Assembly: GCA_964583605.1 (NCBI GenBank)
Contig: CAZOWL010000027.1
Location: forward strand, 1-43,752
DNA: 43,752 nt
Source of the DNA: CAZOWL01 sp964583605
GTDB taxonomy: Bacteria > Pseudomonadota > Gammaproteobacteria > Chromatiales > Chromatiaceae
Direction of reading: 5' to 3'
Within the stretch, counting starts at the first letter, position 1; each line of letters opens with the position of its first letter. The notes beneath the pieces were generated by a model, which worked only from the letters and a program-made list of their open reading frames with translations, searched no databases and was not told the origin of the DNA. Positions 8,583-16,860 of this stretch are shown here, in pieces. A program made the translations under genes and the position numbers.

Positions 8583-9635
8583 TCAGCTCCCCGCGTGCTC
8601 GTCGATGAGCTCGCGCACCAGCGTTGTCGCGTAACCCCCGGCGGGTAGCATAAAGTGCAATTCCAGCGTATCGAGTCCGGACCAGGACCACTGCAGTCCC
8701 TGTGCGAGCAGACGCAACGCGCGCCGCTCCTGACCGAGCCCGGCCCGATCCAGGCCGGCCGCCCAAGGCGCGAAGCGCTCGGCGACCTGCTGCTCGAGTC
8801 GTGCCGGCTCGCCGGCGGTCGGCGGCGCACCGCGCCCCCACAGTGGGCCTGTCGGATGGAGATCGCCGCTGCGGACCCGCTCCTCGATATCCGCCTCGAC
8901 GGCGTCTACGAGGAAATGGGAGCGTGAGCCGGCCAGCTGCAAACGGTCACCGGCGAGTGCCCGGTCCCAGTCGGCGCGCGCCACGCGCAGCGCCAGCAGC
9001 TCGTTGAAGAGCTGGCTCCGGGCGGCCGACAGATAGAGACCGCGACGATGTCGATCCAGGCGGCCGATCTCCCCGCGAAAGTAGGCGGTTGCCCGAGTCA
9101 GATTGCCGGCGGCGATGCCGAAGCGCTGCTCACCGAAGTAGTTCGGCACGCCGCGCCCCGCGATGACGGGCAAGCGCTCGGCCAGCGCCTCGCAATCGCC
9201 AACGAGCTGCCGGATGCGCAGGCAGAATCGATTCCCGGCAAGCGCGCCGCGGCGCAGCTTGCGGCGATGGCGATGGGTCTCCAAGACGCGAAGCGCGTCA
9301 CCGCCTGCGGCTGCCCAATCGGGCGTTCGGTCGCTGACCACCGGGACCGAGAACCACTGGCGGGCGAGCGCGTGACGGTCCTTAAGGCCGGCATAGCCGA
9401 TCGCCCCGATTGGCACACCGGCGGTCTGCGCGAGCACGCGCGCGACCCACTCGGTATTGACGCCGACCTTGCGGACACGCACGAGCCAGTGCTGACCCTC
9501 GCCATCGGGCGTGAATCCGAGATCCTCATCGACTGCGAAGTCCTCGGTTTGGGTGCGCAGGCTCCCGCGCATCGGCGGATCGCCGTGAGCGCGTGGCAGC
9601 TCGCGGAACGGGCACCAGCTGGTCGGCGGGCTCAC
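8583..9635 (-). CDS. truD: tRNA pseudouridine(13) synthase TruD
   Basis: Forms pseudouridine 13 in tRNA(Glu). 350 residues, the family size. The catalytic Asp is in the conserved GYAGLKDRHA segment. The N-terminal TEDFAVDEDLGFTPDGEGQH and the GRGVPNYFGEQRFG motif are TruD signatures. The start at 9635 overlaps the ispF stop as ATGA and keeps the N-terminal residues aligned with the E. coli enzyme; the internal ATG at 9572 would remove them. Last gene of the pyrG-kdsA-eno-ftsB-ispD-ispF-truD block. Confidence 0.95.
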   Translation of the reverse strand: MSPPTSWCPFRELPRAHGDPPMRGSLRTQTEDFAVDEDLGFTPDGEGQHWLVRVRKVGVNTEWVARVLAQTAGVPIGAIGYAGLKDRHALARQWFSVPVVSDRTPDWAAAGGDALRVLETHRHRRKLRRGALAGNRFCLRIRQLVGDCEALAERLPVIAGRGVPNYFGEQRFGIAAGNLTRATAYFRGEIGRLDRHRRGLYLSAARSQLFNELLALRVARADWDRALAGDRLQLAGSRSHFLVDAVEADIEERVRSGDLHPTGPLWGRGAPPTAGEPARLEQQVAERFAPWAAGLDRAGLGQERRALRLLAQGLQWSWSGLDTLELHFMLPAGGYATTLVRELIDEHAGS

Positions 9636-10102
9636 TCCGCGAGGAGCACCACCGCCGTTGCGGCAATCCCCTCGCCACGGCCGGTGAAGCCCATCTGCTC
9701 CGTCGTCGTCGCCTTAACATTGACGCGGCCCGGCGCGCATCCGAGGTCCGCGGCGAGTGTCGCGACCATGGCCGGGATATGCGAGGCTAGGCGCGGTCGC
9801 TGAGCCAGGATCGTCATGTCGGCGTTGTGAACCTTGAGCTGGCGCTCGCGCAGACTGGCCATCACGCGGCGCAGGAGCAGCCTGCTGTCGATACCCGCGT
9901 AGGCTGGGTCGGTATCGGGAAAATGGCGGCCGATATCGCCGAGTCCGGCCGCGCCGAGCAGGGCGTCGCACAGGGCGTGGATGACGACATCGCCGTCCGA
10001 GTGGGCGGCAAGCCCTTGGTCATGCGGCACCGATACCCCACCGAGGACCAGCGGCCGGCCGGCTGCGAAGCGGTGCGCATCGATGCCCTGGCCGATCAGC
10101 AT
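9632..10102 (-). CDS. ispF: 2-C-methyl-D-erythritol 2,4-cyclodiphosphate synthase
   Basis: MEP-pathway enzyme that closes the cyclodiphosphate ring. 156 residues. Zinc ligands are in GIDAHRF (Asp and His) and the later AHSDGDVVIHALCDALLGA segment; GDIGRHFPDTDP and the C-terminal KATTTEQMGFTGRGEG are family signatures. It overlaps ispD by 7 bp upstream and truD by 4 bp downstream, so it is tightly coupled to both. With IspD and the downstream isoprenyl synthase IspB it supplies quinone and carotenoid precursors. Confidence 0.97.
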   Translation of the reverse strand: MLIGQGIDAHRFAAGRPLVLGGVSVPHDQGLAAHSDGDVVIHALCDALLGAAGLGDIGRHFPDTDPAYAGIDSRLLLRRVMASLRERQLKVHNADMTILAQRPRLASHIPAMVATLAADLGCAPGRVNVKATTTEQMGFTGRGEGIAATAVVLLAE

Positions 10103-10806
10103 GCGCGTCCCTGTTGTGTCAGATAGAGCTCGGCCAATGGCAGGTCCTCCGGCCGCGTGATCTTGATATTGTCGGCATGTCCCTCGACGAGCCTCGGTGC
10201 TCGGCCAACGAGCTCGACGGCGCTCGCATCGTCGGTGACCAGCTTGCCCGCCGCGATGGCCGACTGCAGCGCTTCGCGCAGCAGGCCGAGGCGAAACATC
10301 TGGGGGGTCAGGGCGTGCCAGAGGCGCTCGCGGGCAAGCGTGTGGCCGATCCGCCCCGCTGCATCCGCCTCCTTCATGGTGTCGCGCACGGGCATCGCCA
10401 AGATGCCCCCGACGGGGTCGTCGCGCAGCGTATCGATTAGGTTGGCCAGATCCGCGTCGCGCAGGCAGGGCCGCGCCGCATCGTGAACCAGGACCCAGTC
10501 GTCGGCTCGCGCCCGCTCAGACAAGGCATCGAGGGCGTTCAGCACCGAGTGGCAGCGTTCCGCGCCGCCGGCGACGCGTTGCAGCCGACCGTCGCCGGCG
10601 AACGATGTGCTTGGCCAGAGGGCATCCTGCGGATCCAGTGCAACGACGACACCACGGATCCGTGGCTCGGCCAACAAGGGCGTGAGGCTGTGGTCGATGA
10701 CTCGGCGCCCGGCCAGCGGCAGATATTGCTTCGGCATCGTGGCGCCCATGCGCCGTCCGACGCCGGCTGCCGGCAGCACAGCCCAATAGGCGGGCGTCGC
10801 GCTCAC
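10096..10806 (-). CDS. ispD: 2-C-methyl-D-erythritol 4-phosphate cytidylyltransferase
   Basis: MEP-pathway CTP transferase. 236 residues. The nucleotide-binding N-terminus is VLPAAGVGRRMGATMPKQY, and later segments WVLVHDAARPC and TDDASAVELVG are typical of IspD. It overlaps ftsB by 4 bp (ATGA) and ispF by 7 bp. Confidence 0.96.
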   Translation of the reverse strand: MSATPAYWAVLPAAGVGRRMGATMPKQYLPLAGRRVIDHSLTPLLAEPRIRGVVVALDPQDALWPSTSFAGDGRLQRVAGGAERCHSVLNALDALSERARADDWVLVHDAARPCLRDADLANLIDTLRDDPVGGILAMPVRDTMKEADAAGRIGHTLARERLWHALTPQMFRLGLLREALQSAIAAGKLVTDDASAVELVGRAPRLVEGHADNIKITRPEDLPLAELYLTQQGRAC

Positions 10807-11099
10807 GGCGTGCTCCCCGAGGCATCGCCCTCGATGACCTGCAGAAAGGTCTCGCCGCGCTTGATCATCCCAAGCTCGCTGCGGGCGCGCTCCTCGAGGG
10901 CATCGAAGCCACTGCGGAGGCTCTCGACCTCGGCCTCAAGGGCAGCGTTCCGCTCCTGCATCGCGTCGATCTCCGCCTCCTGCTCGGCGATCTCTGCGCG
11001 CAACGCATGGACCTCCGCGAGGCTCCCCTCACCGACCCAGAGCCGGTATTGCAGCACGGCCAACAGCAGCAGCAGGATCGGAACGAGCCAGCGGATCAT
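10803..11099 (-). CDS. ftsB: Cell division protein FtsB
   Basis: Bitopic divisome protein that acts with FtsL and FtsQ. 98 residues: a short cytoplasmic start (MIRW), one transmembrane helix (LVPILLLLLAVLQYRLWVG) and a periplasmic coiled coil with acidic heptads (EIAEQEAEIDAMQERNAALEAEV is its core), ending in the RSELGMIKRGETFLQV segment typical of FtsB. The frame stays open upstream toward eno, but those residues look non-coding and the ATG at 11099 matches the family start. Confidence 0.93.
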   Translation of the reverse strand: MIRWLVPILLLLLAVLQYRLWVGEGSLAEVHALRAEIAEQEAEIDAMQERNAALEAEVESLRSGFDALEERARSELGMIKRGETFLQVIEGDASGSTP

Positions 11100-11163
11100 C
11101 GTGAGCACACGGCCGCGCGGCGAGCCAGGTCCTTGGGTGCCGCTCAGGCTGGCCGCGACAGGC

Positions 11164-12441
11164 CTAAAGCCACTTGAAGGCACTGCGCCCGGCATACACA
11201 GCCTCGTCGCCGAGCTGGTCCTCGATCCGCAGCAGCTGGTTGTATTTGGCCACCCGATCCGAGCGCGAGAGAGATCCGGTCTTGATCTGACCGGCATTCG
11301 TGGCCACGACGAGATCGGCAATGGTCGTATCCTCGGTCTCGCCGGAACGGTGAGAAACGACGGCCGTGTAGCCGGCCGCATGCGCCATGTCGATCGCCGC
11401 CCGTGTCTCGGTGAGGGTGCCGATCTGATTGACCTTGATCAGGATCGAGTTGGCGACGCCTTTATCGATCCCCTCCTGGAGAATCCGCGTATTGGTGACG
11501 AAGAGATCGTCCCCGACGAGCTGCAGGCGCTTGTCGAGGCGCTCGGAGTGAAGTTTCCATCCCGCCCAATCACCCTCGGCCATGCCGTCTTCGATCGATA
11601 GGATGGGGTAACGATCGACCCAAGCGGCAAGCAGGTCCGAGAGGCCGGCCGCATCCAAGCTCCGGCCCTCGCCTTCCAGGCGATAGGTCCCGTCGCGATA
11701 GAACTCCGAGCTCGCCACGTCCAAGCCGAGATAGATGTCACGTCCGGCCGTAAACCCGGCCTTGTCGATCGCTTCCAGGATGACCTCGATGGCGGCCTCG
11801 TTGGAGGGCAGGTCGGGGGCGAACCCGCCCTCGTCGCCGACGGACGTCGCGAGCCCGCGCCCGCTCAGGACCGCCTTCAGCGCGTGGAATACCTCGGCAC
11901 CATAGCGCACAGCCTCGCGGAGGCTCGGCGCCCCGACCGGCAGGATCATGAACTCCTGAAAATCGACGCTGTTCGCCGCGTGGGCGCCGCCGTTGATGAT
12001 GTTCATCATGGGCACCGGCAGGCGATAGGGGCCACCGGAGAGATAGCGGTAGAGCGGGAGCGCGCGTTCCTGGGCTGCGGCGTGGGCGGCGGCCAGGGAG
12101 ATGCCGAGAATGGCGTTCGCCCCGAGCCGCCCCTTGTTGTCGGTGCCGTCGAGCTCGATCATCCGCTGATCCAGCGCCTCTTGAGCACTGACTTCTTGGC
12201 CGACCAGGGCATCACGCAGCTCGCCTGTCACGTGCCCGACGGCGCGCAGAACCCCCTTGCCACCATAACGGCCGGGATCCTGATCGCGGAGCTCGAGCGC
12301 CTCCCTCGAGCCGGTCGAGGCGCCTGAAGGGACCGCCGCGCGACCGATCGCCCCCTCGGCGGTGAAGACGTCAACCTCGACGGTCGGGTTGCCACGCGAA
12401 TCGAGGATCTCTCGCGCGCGGATGTCGACGATCTCAGACAT
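11164..12441 (-). CDS. eno: Enolase (phosphopyruvate hydratase)
   Basis: Glycolytic enzyme interconverting 2-phosphoglycerate and phosphoenolpyruvate; in many proteobacteria also a degradosome partner. 425 residues, usual length. Conserved elements: AREILDSRGNPTVEVD at the start, GGAHAANSVDFQEFM, the metal ligands in LGLDVASSEF, SIEDGMAEGDWAGW and GDDLFVTNT, the catalytic Lys in SILIKVNQIGT, and SHRSGETED. AGGAGAG lies 8 bases before the ATG. Confidence 0.98.
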   Translation of the reverse strand: MSEIVDIRAREILDSRGNPTVEVDVFTAEGAIGRAAVPSGASTGSREALELRDQDPGRYGGKGVLRAVGHVTGELRDALVGQEVSAQEALDQRMIELDGTDNKGRLGANAILGISLAAAHAAAQERALPLYRYLSGGPYRLPVPMMNIINGGAHAANSVDFQEFMILPVGAPSLREAVRYGAEVFHALKAVLSGRGLATSVGDEGGFAPDLPSNEAAIEVILEAIDKAGFTAGRDIYLGLDVASSEFYRDGTYRLEGEGRSLDAAGLSDLLAAWVDRYPILSIEDGMAEGDWAGWKLHSERLDKRLQLVGDDLFVTNTRILQEGIDKGVANSILIKVNQIGTLTETRAAIDMAHAAGYTAVVSHRSGETEDTTIADLVVATNAGQIKTGSLSRSDRVAKYNQLLRIEDQLGDEAVYAGRSAFKWL

Positions 12442-12552
12442 GGGGTGTGCTCTCCTCTGGCCGGTTCTTGTCGGTGAAGCAAAACAGATCGCGGAAACTG
12501 AAGTATAGCCGGGATTGCCCGTTGCCGAGCTCAGCGGGGTTGCGCGGGCCGC

Positions 12553-13389
12553 TCAGACGCTCGCCTCGGGGAAGCCGTGAGCCTTGACAACGCGATCGAG
12601 CTCGACGAGCGTCGCCAGCAGATCAGCCAGGCCTGCGAGAGGCCAGGCATTGGGCCCGTCGCTCAGGGCCGCGTCGGGGTCGGGGTGCGTCTCCATGAAG
12701 AGTCCCGCGATCCCCGCCGCGACCGCTGCCCGGGCGAGCACCGGCACAAACTCGCGCTGTCCACCTGAGCTCGCACCTCGTCCGCCGGGCAGCTGCACCG
12801 AATGCGTCGCATCGAACACGACCGGACAGCCGGTATCGCGCATGACCGCCAGGGCGCGCATATCCGCGACGAGATTGTTATACCCAAAGGAGACGCCGCG
12901 CTCACAGACGAGTATCGCCTCATTGCCGCTAGCGCGAGCCTTGGCGACAACCTGCGCCATATCCCATGGCGCGAGGAACTGCCCCTTCTTGATGTTGACC
13001 GGCCGACCCTGCGCCGCGACGGCGCGAATGAAGTTGGTCTGACGACACAGGAAGGCGGGTGTCTGGAGCATGTCGACGACCGCGGCGACCTCGCCGAGTG
13101 GCGTGTCTTCGTGGACGTCGGTCAGAACGGGGACACCAACGCGCTCGCGCACGCCCTCGAGGATCCGCAAGCCACGTTCCAGGCCGGGGCCGCGAAAGCT
13201 CGTCCCGGAGGTGCGGTTGGCCTTGTCGAAGGAGGATTTGTAGACGAACGGGATACCCAGTCCTGCGCTGATCTCCTTGAGTCGCCCAGCGGTCTCCTCC
13301 GCCAAGGCTTGGCTTTCGATGACGCAGGGTCCGGCAATCAGGAACAGCGGCCGATCGAGGCCGATCTCATGCCCGAGCAGCTGCATCAT
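12553..13389 (-). CDS. kdsA: 3-deoxy-D-manno-octulosonate 8-phosphate synthase
   Basis: Condenses arabinose 5-phosphate and phosphoenolpyruvate for the Kdo sugar of lipopolysaccharide. 278 residues. Motifs: FLIAGPCVIES, YKSSFDKANRTS, GVPVLTDVHE, QTPAFLCRQT and NIKKGQFLAPWDM, all KdsA hallmarks. The start at 13389 forms an ATGA overlap with the pyrG stop. The same frame stays open through the end of pyrG, but that extension is a shadow. A 111 bp gap follows before eno. Confidence 0.97.
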   Translation of the reverse strand: MMQLLGHEIGLDRPLFLIAGPCVIESQALAEETAGRLKEISAGLGIPFVYKSSFDKANRTSGTSFRGPGLERGLRILEGVRERVGVPVLTDVHEDTPLGEVAAVVDMLQTPAFLCRQTNFIRAVAAQGRPVNIKKGQFLAPWDMAQVVAKARASGNEAILVCERGVSFGYNNLVADMRALAVMRDTGCPVVFDATHSVQLPGGRGASSGGQREFVPVLARAAVAAGIAGLFMETHPDPDAALSDGPNAWPLAGLADLLATLVELDRVVKAHGFPEASV

Positions 13390-15032
13390 GAGGCCATCCT
13401 GTCGCCGAGCCGGCGATGGGCGAGTGCCGCCTTGATGAAGCCGCGAAACAGCGGGTGGCCGTCTCGCGGCGTAGAGGTGAACTCTGGATGAAACTGGCAA
13501 GCGATGAACCAGGGATGCTCGGGGATCTCGACGATCTCGACCAGGGTGCTGTCGAGTGACCACCCTGAGAAGCGCATCCCGGCGTCTTTCATCGCATCGA
13601 GATAGCGGTTGTTGAACTCGTAGCGATGGCGGTGGCGCTCGCGGATCTGCGCCCGGCCATAGACGGTGCGGGCGAGACTGCCCGGCTCGAGCCGGCAGTT
13701 CTGCCCGCCGAGACGCATCGTCCCGCCGAGGTCGGAGCCCTGAGCCCTGGTCTCGAGCTGGCCCTGCTCGGTCCGCCATTCGGTAATCAGGCCGATCACA
13801 GGGTGCGGCGTGGCAGGGTGGAACTCGGTGCTGTGAGCCGCCTCGAGGCCGACGACATGGCGCGCATACTCGATGACGGCCACCTGCATTCCGAGGCAGA
13901 TCCCAAGGTAGGGCACACGGTTCTCGCGGGCGAAGCGCGCGGCCAGGATCTTGCCTTCGATCCCGCGCTCACCAAAGCCGCCGGGGACGAGAATAGCGTC
14001 GACCTCATGCAGGCAATCAACCCCTTCTCGCTCGAGCTCCTCGGCGTCAAGGTAGTTGATCTGCACCTTGGTCGCCGAATGGACACCGGCATGCGCCAAG
14101 GCCTCAGAGAGAGACTTGTAGGCCTCCGTGAGGTGCATGTACTTGCCGACCATCGCGACAGTGATCTCTTGTCGCGGGTGGTCAAAGCCATCAAGGACCC
14201 GTTGCCACTCCTTGAGGTCGGCGGCTGGCACACCGAGCCCGAAATGACGCACGACGAGGTCGTCGAGGTGCTGGGCGTGCAGCAACATCGGGATGCGGTA
14301 GATATTGTCGGCGTCGACCGCCGAGATGACGGCCGCCTCAGGGACGTTTGTGAAGAGCGCAATCTTCTTGCGCTCCGCGTCCGGGACCGGCTGTTCGGCG
14401 CGGCACAGCAGGATGTCGGGCTGGATGCCGATCGAGCGCAGCTCCTTGACGGAATGCTGGGTCGGCTTGGTCTTGATCTCGCCCGAGGTGCGGATGTACG
14501 GGACCAGCGTGAGATGCATGAACAGCGCGTTTTCGCGACCCTCCTCGACACGCATCTGACGAATTGCCTCGAGGAACGGCAATGACTCGATGTCCCCGAC
14601 CGTACCGCCGATCTCGACCATCGCGATGTCGGCCTCGTCGGCACCGAGACGGATGCAGTCCTTGATCTCGTCAGTGATGTGCGGGATCACCTGGACCGTG
14701 CGCCCCAGGTAGTCGCCATGGCGCTCCTTGCGGATCACGCTTTCGTAGATCTGGCCGGTTGTGAAGTTGTTGTTGCGGCCCATGCGCGTGCGCACGAAGC
14801 GCTCGTAGTGTCCAAGGTCGAGATCCGTCTCGGCGCCGTCATCCGTCACGTACACCTCGCCGTGCTGAAATGGGCTCATGGTCCCAGGGTCGACGTTGAT
14901 GTAGGGGTCGAGCTTGATCAGCGTGACCTTGAGGCCGCGCGCCTCGAGCAGCGCCGCCAACGAAGCCGACGCGATGCCTTTGCCGAGCGACGAGACGACG
15001 CCGCCGGTAATGAAAATGAACTTGGTTGCCAT
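13386..15032 (-). CDS. pyrG: CTP synthase
   Basis: Makes CTP from UTP, ATP and glutamine. 548 residues, two domains. The N-terminal synthetase domain starts KFIFITGGVVSSLGKGI with the P-loop and contains the KLDPYINVDPGTMSP segment. The C-terminal glutamine amidotransferase carries LGICLGMQVAVIEYAR, with the nucleophile Cys, and ends with the His-Glu pair in CQFHPEFTS. It heads the seven-gene block that ends in truD. A 4 x 11 bp tandem repeat lies about 110 bp upstream. Confidence 0.98.
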   Translation of the reverse strand: MATKFIFITGGVVSSLGKGIASASLAALLEARGLKVTLIKLDPYINVDPGTMSPFQHGEVYVTDDGAETDLDLGHYERFVRTRMGRNNNFTTGQIYESVIRKERHGDYLGRTVQVIPHITDEIKDCIRLGADEADIAMVEIGGTVGDIESLPFLEAIRQMRVEEGRENALFMHLTLVPYIRTSGEIKTKPTQHSVKELRSIGIQPDILLCRAEQPVPDAERKKIALFTNVPEAAVISAVDADNIYRIPMLLHAQHLDDLVVRHFGLGVPAADLKEWQRVLDGFDHPRQEITVAMVGKYMHLTEAYKSLSEALAHAGVHSATKVQINYLDAEELEREGVDCLHEVDAILVPGGFGERGIEGKILAARFARENRVPYLGICLGMQVAVIEYARHVVGLEAAHSTEFHPATPHPVIGLITEWRTEQGQLETRAQGSDLGGTMRLGGQNCRLEPGSLARTVYGRAQIRERHRHRYEFNNRYLDAMKDAGMRFSGWSLDSTLVEIVEIPEHPWFIACQFHPEFTSTPRDGHPLFRGFIKAALAHRRLGDRMAS

Positions 15033-15139
15033 AGGCGGGGAGCGGGGGAGGGGCCCAGTTGCGGCGACAAGCTATCAAATCTGCCTTTCGGCCTCAACGC
15101 AAAATGATGCCGATGACCGCCTCGCCGCACTCCTGGCCA

Positions 15140-15183
15140 GATCGGGTCGAGATCGGGTCGAGATCGGGTCGAGATCGGGTCGA
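15140..15183. repeat. Tandem repeat, 4 x 11 bp (GATCGGGTCGA)
   Basis: Four perfect head-to-tail copies of the 11-mer GATCGGGTCGA, between divergent pyrG and sgp. The period matches roughly one helical turn, so all copies face the same side of the DNA. It is not a multiple of three and is not in a gene. It could be an operator array or a simple slippage repeat. Confidence 0.9.
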
Positions 15184-15275
15184 GCTAGGGCAAACGAAAG
15201 ACCGTGCGAGCAAGCCGCGTGCGGGCTCGCCAGGACGCTTCCGAGGCAATGCTTCCCTTCGGCTGGGACGATTTT

Positions 15276-15281
15276 TATAAT
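15276..15281 (+). promoter_or_regulatory. Candidate -10 box (TATAAT) for the sgp gene
   Basis: A perfect TATAAT 75 bases before the sgp start codon. The -35 position 17 bases upstream (TTCCCT) is poor, so an activator may be needed. The resulting leader would hold a small stem-loop TCAGCG-CTT-CGCTGA at 15291-15305. Confidence 0.5.
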
Positions 15282-15355
15282 CCCATTTGATCAGCGCTTC
15301 GCTGAAGCTTCCCGGCGGATTTTCGTTCAACAAACGAATCAGGAGTGTCAGGATC

Positions 15356-15748
15356 ATGAAGCAGCTAGCGAAAGTCTTTGGTGTAGCGGCCATCGCTGGT
15401 GCCGCGGCTTTCTCGACGACCGCCGCGCAGGCCTGGTGGGGTGGCCCGGGCTGGGGTGGACCTGGCTACGGCAGTGGCTGGAACGACTGGTGGAACGATT
15501 TCTTTGGTGATGGCTACGGCGACTTCAACATGAGCATGAGCGGCGGCGGACGCGGTTGGGGCCGCGGCTACAACCGCTATCGCGATTGGTACGGATATGG
15601 CCCGTACGGGTGGGGCGGCCCGTACGGTTGGGGCGCTCCCTATGGTGGTTGGGGCGCACCCTACGGCTATGGCGCACCCTACGGCTATGGTGTCCCGTAC
15701 GCGGCGCCAGCTGCCCCTGCGGCTCCGGCGAGTGAAGAGGCCAAGTAA
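15356..15748 (+). CDS. Sulfur globule protein (Sgp/CV-type envelope protein)
   Basis: 130-residue secreted structural protein. It has a clear signal peptide (MKQLAKVFGVAAIAGAAAF..) with a cleavage site after AQA, and a mature part extremely rich in Gly, Tyr, Trp and Pro that begins WWGGPG. The middle carries tandem PYGWG / PYGYG repeats (about six), and the tail is Ala/Pro-rich, ending SEEAK. This composition and arrangement match the sulfur globule envelope proteins of Chromatiaceae, which coat periplasmic sulfur deposits formed during sulfide or thiosulfate oxidation. I do not assign SgpA versus SgpB. The ATG at 15356 is preceded by CAGGA; the longer upstream frame lacks a signal peptide start. 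The gene is monocistronic, followed by a strong hairpin. Confidence 0.85.
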   Translation: MKQLAKVFGVAAIAGAAAFSTTAAQAWWGGPGWGGPGYGSGWNDWWNDFFGDGYGDFNMSMSGGGRGWGRGYNRYRDWYGYGPYGWGGPYGWGAPYGGWGAPYGYGAPYGYGVPYAAPAAPAAPASEEAK

Positions 15749-15759
15749 GGGCCCTGGCG

Positions 15760-15811
15760 GATCGCGCGGTTGACCGCGCCGGCTCGGGCGACGAGCCCGG
15801 GCCGCGCGATC
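15760..15811 (+). terminator. Large GC hairpin after sgp
   Basis: Outer arms GATCGCGCGG (15760-15769) and CCGCGCGATC (15802-15811) are perfect complements. An inner stem GGCTCG / CGAGCC closes on GGCGA. There is no U-run after it, so it may act in mRNA stabilisation as much as termination, which would suit a highly expressed structural gene. Confidence 0.6.
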
Positions 15812-15869
15812 TCGACCTGCCGAGGCAGGAGGTGGGACTGGCTCCCGCCCGGGCGACAGCTGGCCGCAT

Positions 15870-15958
15870 CCGGAGCCAGTCGGCGACCCTATATCTAGGC
15901 CGAGAGCCGGTGCGAGACCAGTAGATGACCTATAGGCCGGGAGCCGGTGAGCGACCAG
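15870..15958. repeat. Three imperfect copies of a GGAGCCGGTGNGCGACC-like unit
   Basis: GGAGCCAGTCGGCGACC, GAGAGCCGGTGCGAGACC and GGGAGCCGGTGAGCGACC follow each other at roughly 33-37 base spacing between sgp and fnr, with CTATA..TAGGCC between them. Purpose unknown. The position upstream of fnr allows a regulatory role, but decay of an intergenic repeat is equally possible. Confidence 0.5.
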
Positions 15959-16006
15959 GGAAAACCCAGTTGCCATAACCTCAATCAGGCGATGGGCTTC
16001 ATTTGC

Positions 16007-16020
16007 TTGATCCAAATCAA
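16007..16020. promoter_or_regulatory. Perfect FNR/Anr box upstream of fnr
   Basis: TTGATCCAAATCAA matches the FNR consensus TTGAT-N4-ATCAA at every fixed position. Its centre lies about 55 bases before the TTG I take as the fnr start. A class II arrangement (centre at -41.5) would put transcription start near 16055. Negative autoregulation is the alternative. Confidence 0.8.
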
Positions 16021-16068
16021 AAAACGATCCAGAATGCGCCCCCAGGCACTGCAGTGGGGGGTGGCACC

Positions 16069-16827
16069 TTGAATCAAGAAAAGGTCATTTCGTTCGAATC
16101 GATTCGGGTCGCCTGCAAGAGTTGCACGCTGTCGACCCTTTGCCTCCCGATGGGCCTATGCCCCGAAGACGTCGATCGCCTCGACGGCATCGTTCGGCGC
16201 AACCGGCCGTTGCATCGTGGCGACTATCTGTTCCGTAGCGGCGAGCGATTCCGGGCGCTCTATGTCGTCAAGACCGGGTCAGTCAAGACGTATGCGCCGA
16301 GCGAGGAGGGCGGAGAGCAGGTCCTCGGCTTCCATCTGCCCGGCGAGATCATCGGGCTCGACGCGATCGAGAAGGACAGCCACATTTGCTCGGCGCGGGT
16401 GCTTGAGACCTCCGCCATCTGTGAGATCCCGTTCAATCGGCTCGAGGAGCTGGCCTGCAGTATCCCTTCGCTGCAGCATCAGATGTTCCGTCTGCTGAGC
16501 AAAGAGATCGGCCACGACACGGATATGTTGCTCTTACTCGGCAAGCGCAACGCCGAGGAGCGGCTCGCGACCTTTCTCGTCAGCCTGTCTAAGCGGCTGC
16601 AGCGTCGGGGCCTGTCTCCCAACGACTTCTACCTGAGCATGTCGCGACACGAGATCGGCAATTACTTGGGCCTTGCAGTGGAGACCGTGAGCCGTCTGTT
16701 CACGCGATTCCAGGACGAGGGGCTTCTCGAGGTGGATCGCAAGCACGTGCTGCTGAAGGACATCGATGCGCTCGAGGCGATCGTCGGCGGCGTGCAGACT
16801 GACGGGCACCAGCAGCATTCACCCTGA
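16069..16827 (+). CDS. fnr: FNR-type oxygen-sensing transcription regulator
   Basis: Crp/Fnr regulator with an oxygen-labile 4Fe-4S cluster. Cluster ligands are visible as C-x2-C-x5-C in ACKSCTLSTLCLPMGL, plus the internal Cys in LETSAICEIPF, all at E. coli FNR positions. The cyclic-nucleotide-fold core and a C-terminal helix-turn-helix (HEIGNYLGLAVETVSRLF) with the E--SR recognition residues follow. There is no ATG before the essential cysteines. The frame opens at TTG 16003, which overlaps the FNR box; I prefer TTG 16069, with a G-rich GGGGGGTGG 5-6 bases upstream, giving 252 residues. GTG 16054 is another option. Likely targets include respiratory genes such as ccoNOQP, by family knowledge rather than by sites seen there. 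Confidence 0.93.
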   Translation: MNQEKVISFESIRVACKSCTLSTLCLPMGLCPEDVDRLDGIVRRNRPLHRGDYLFRSGERFRALYVVKTGSVKTYAPSEEGGEQVLGFHLPGEIIGLDAIEKDSHICSARVLETSAICEIPFNRLEELACSIPSLQHQMFRLLSKEIGHDTDMLLLLGKRNAEERLATFLVSLSKRLQRRGLSPNDFYLSMSRHEIGNYLGLAVETVSRLFTRFQDEGLLEVDRKHVLLKDIDALEAIVGGVQTDGHQQHSP

Positions 16828-16860
16828 CCAGCGTCGCGCCCGCGTGGCGGCATACCGAGC

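Noticed and set aside
11100..11381. 94-codon upstream extension of ftsB
   Set aside because: It overlaps the 3' end of eno in a shadow frame and FtsB proteins begin at the transmembrane helix.
13390..13779. 130-codon upstream extension of kdsA
   Set aside because: It lies inside pyrG in another frame; KdsA proteins start at the MMQLLGHE position.
15140..15183. CRISPR array
   Set aside because: The 11-base units are directly adjacent with no spacers, and no cas gene is present.
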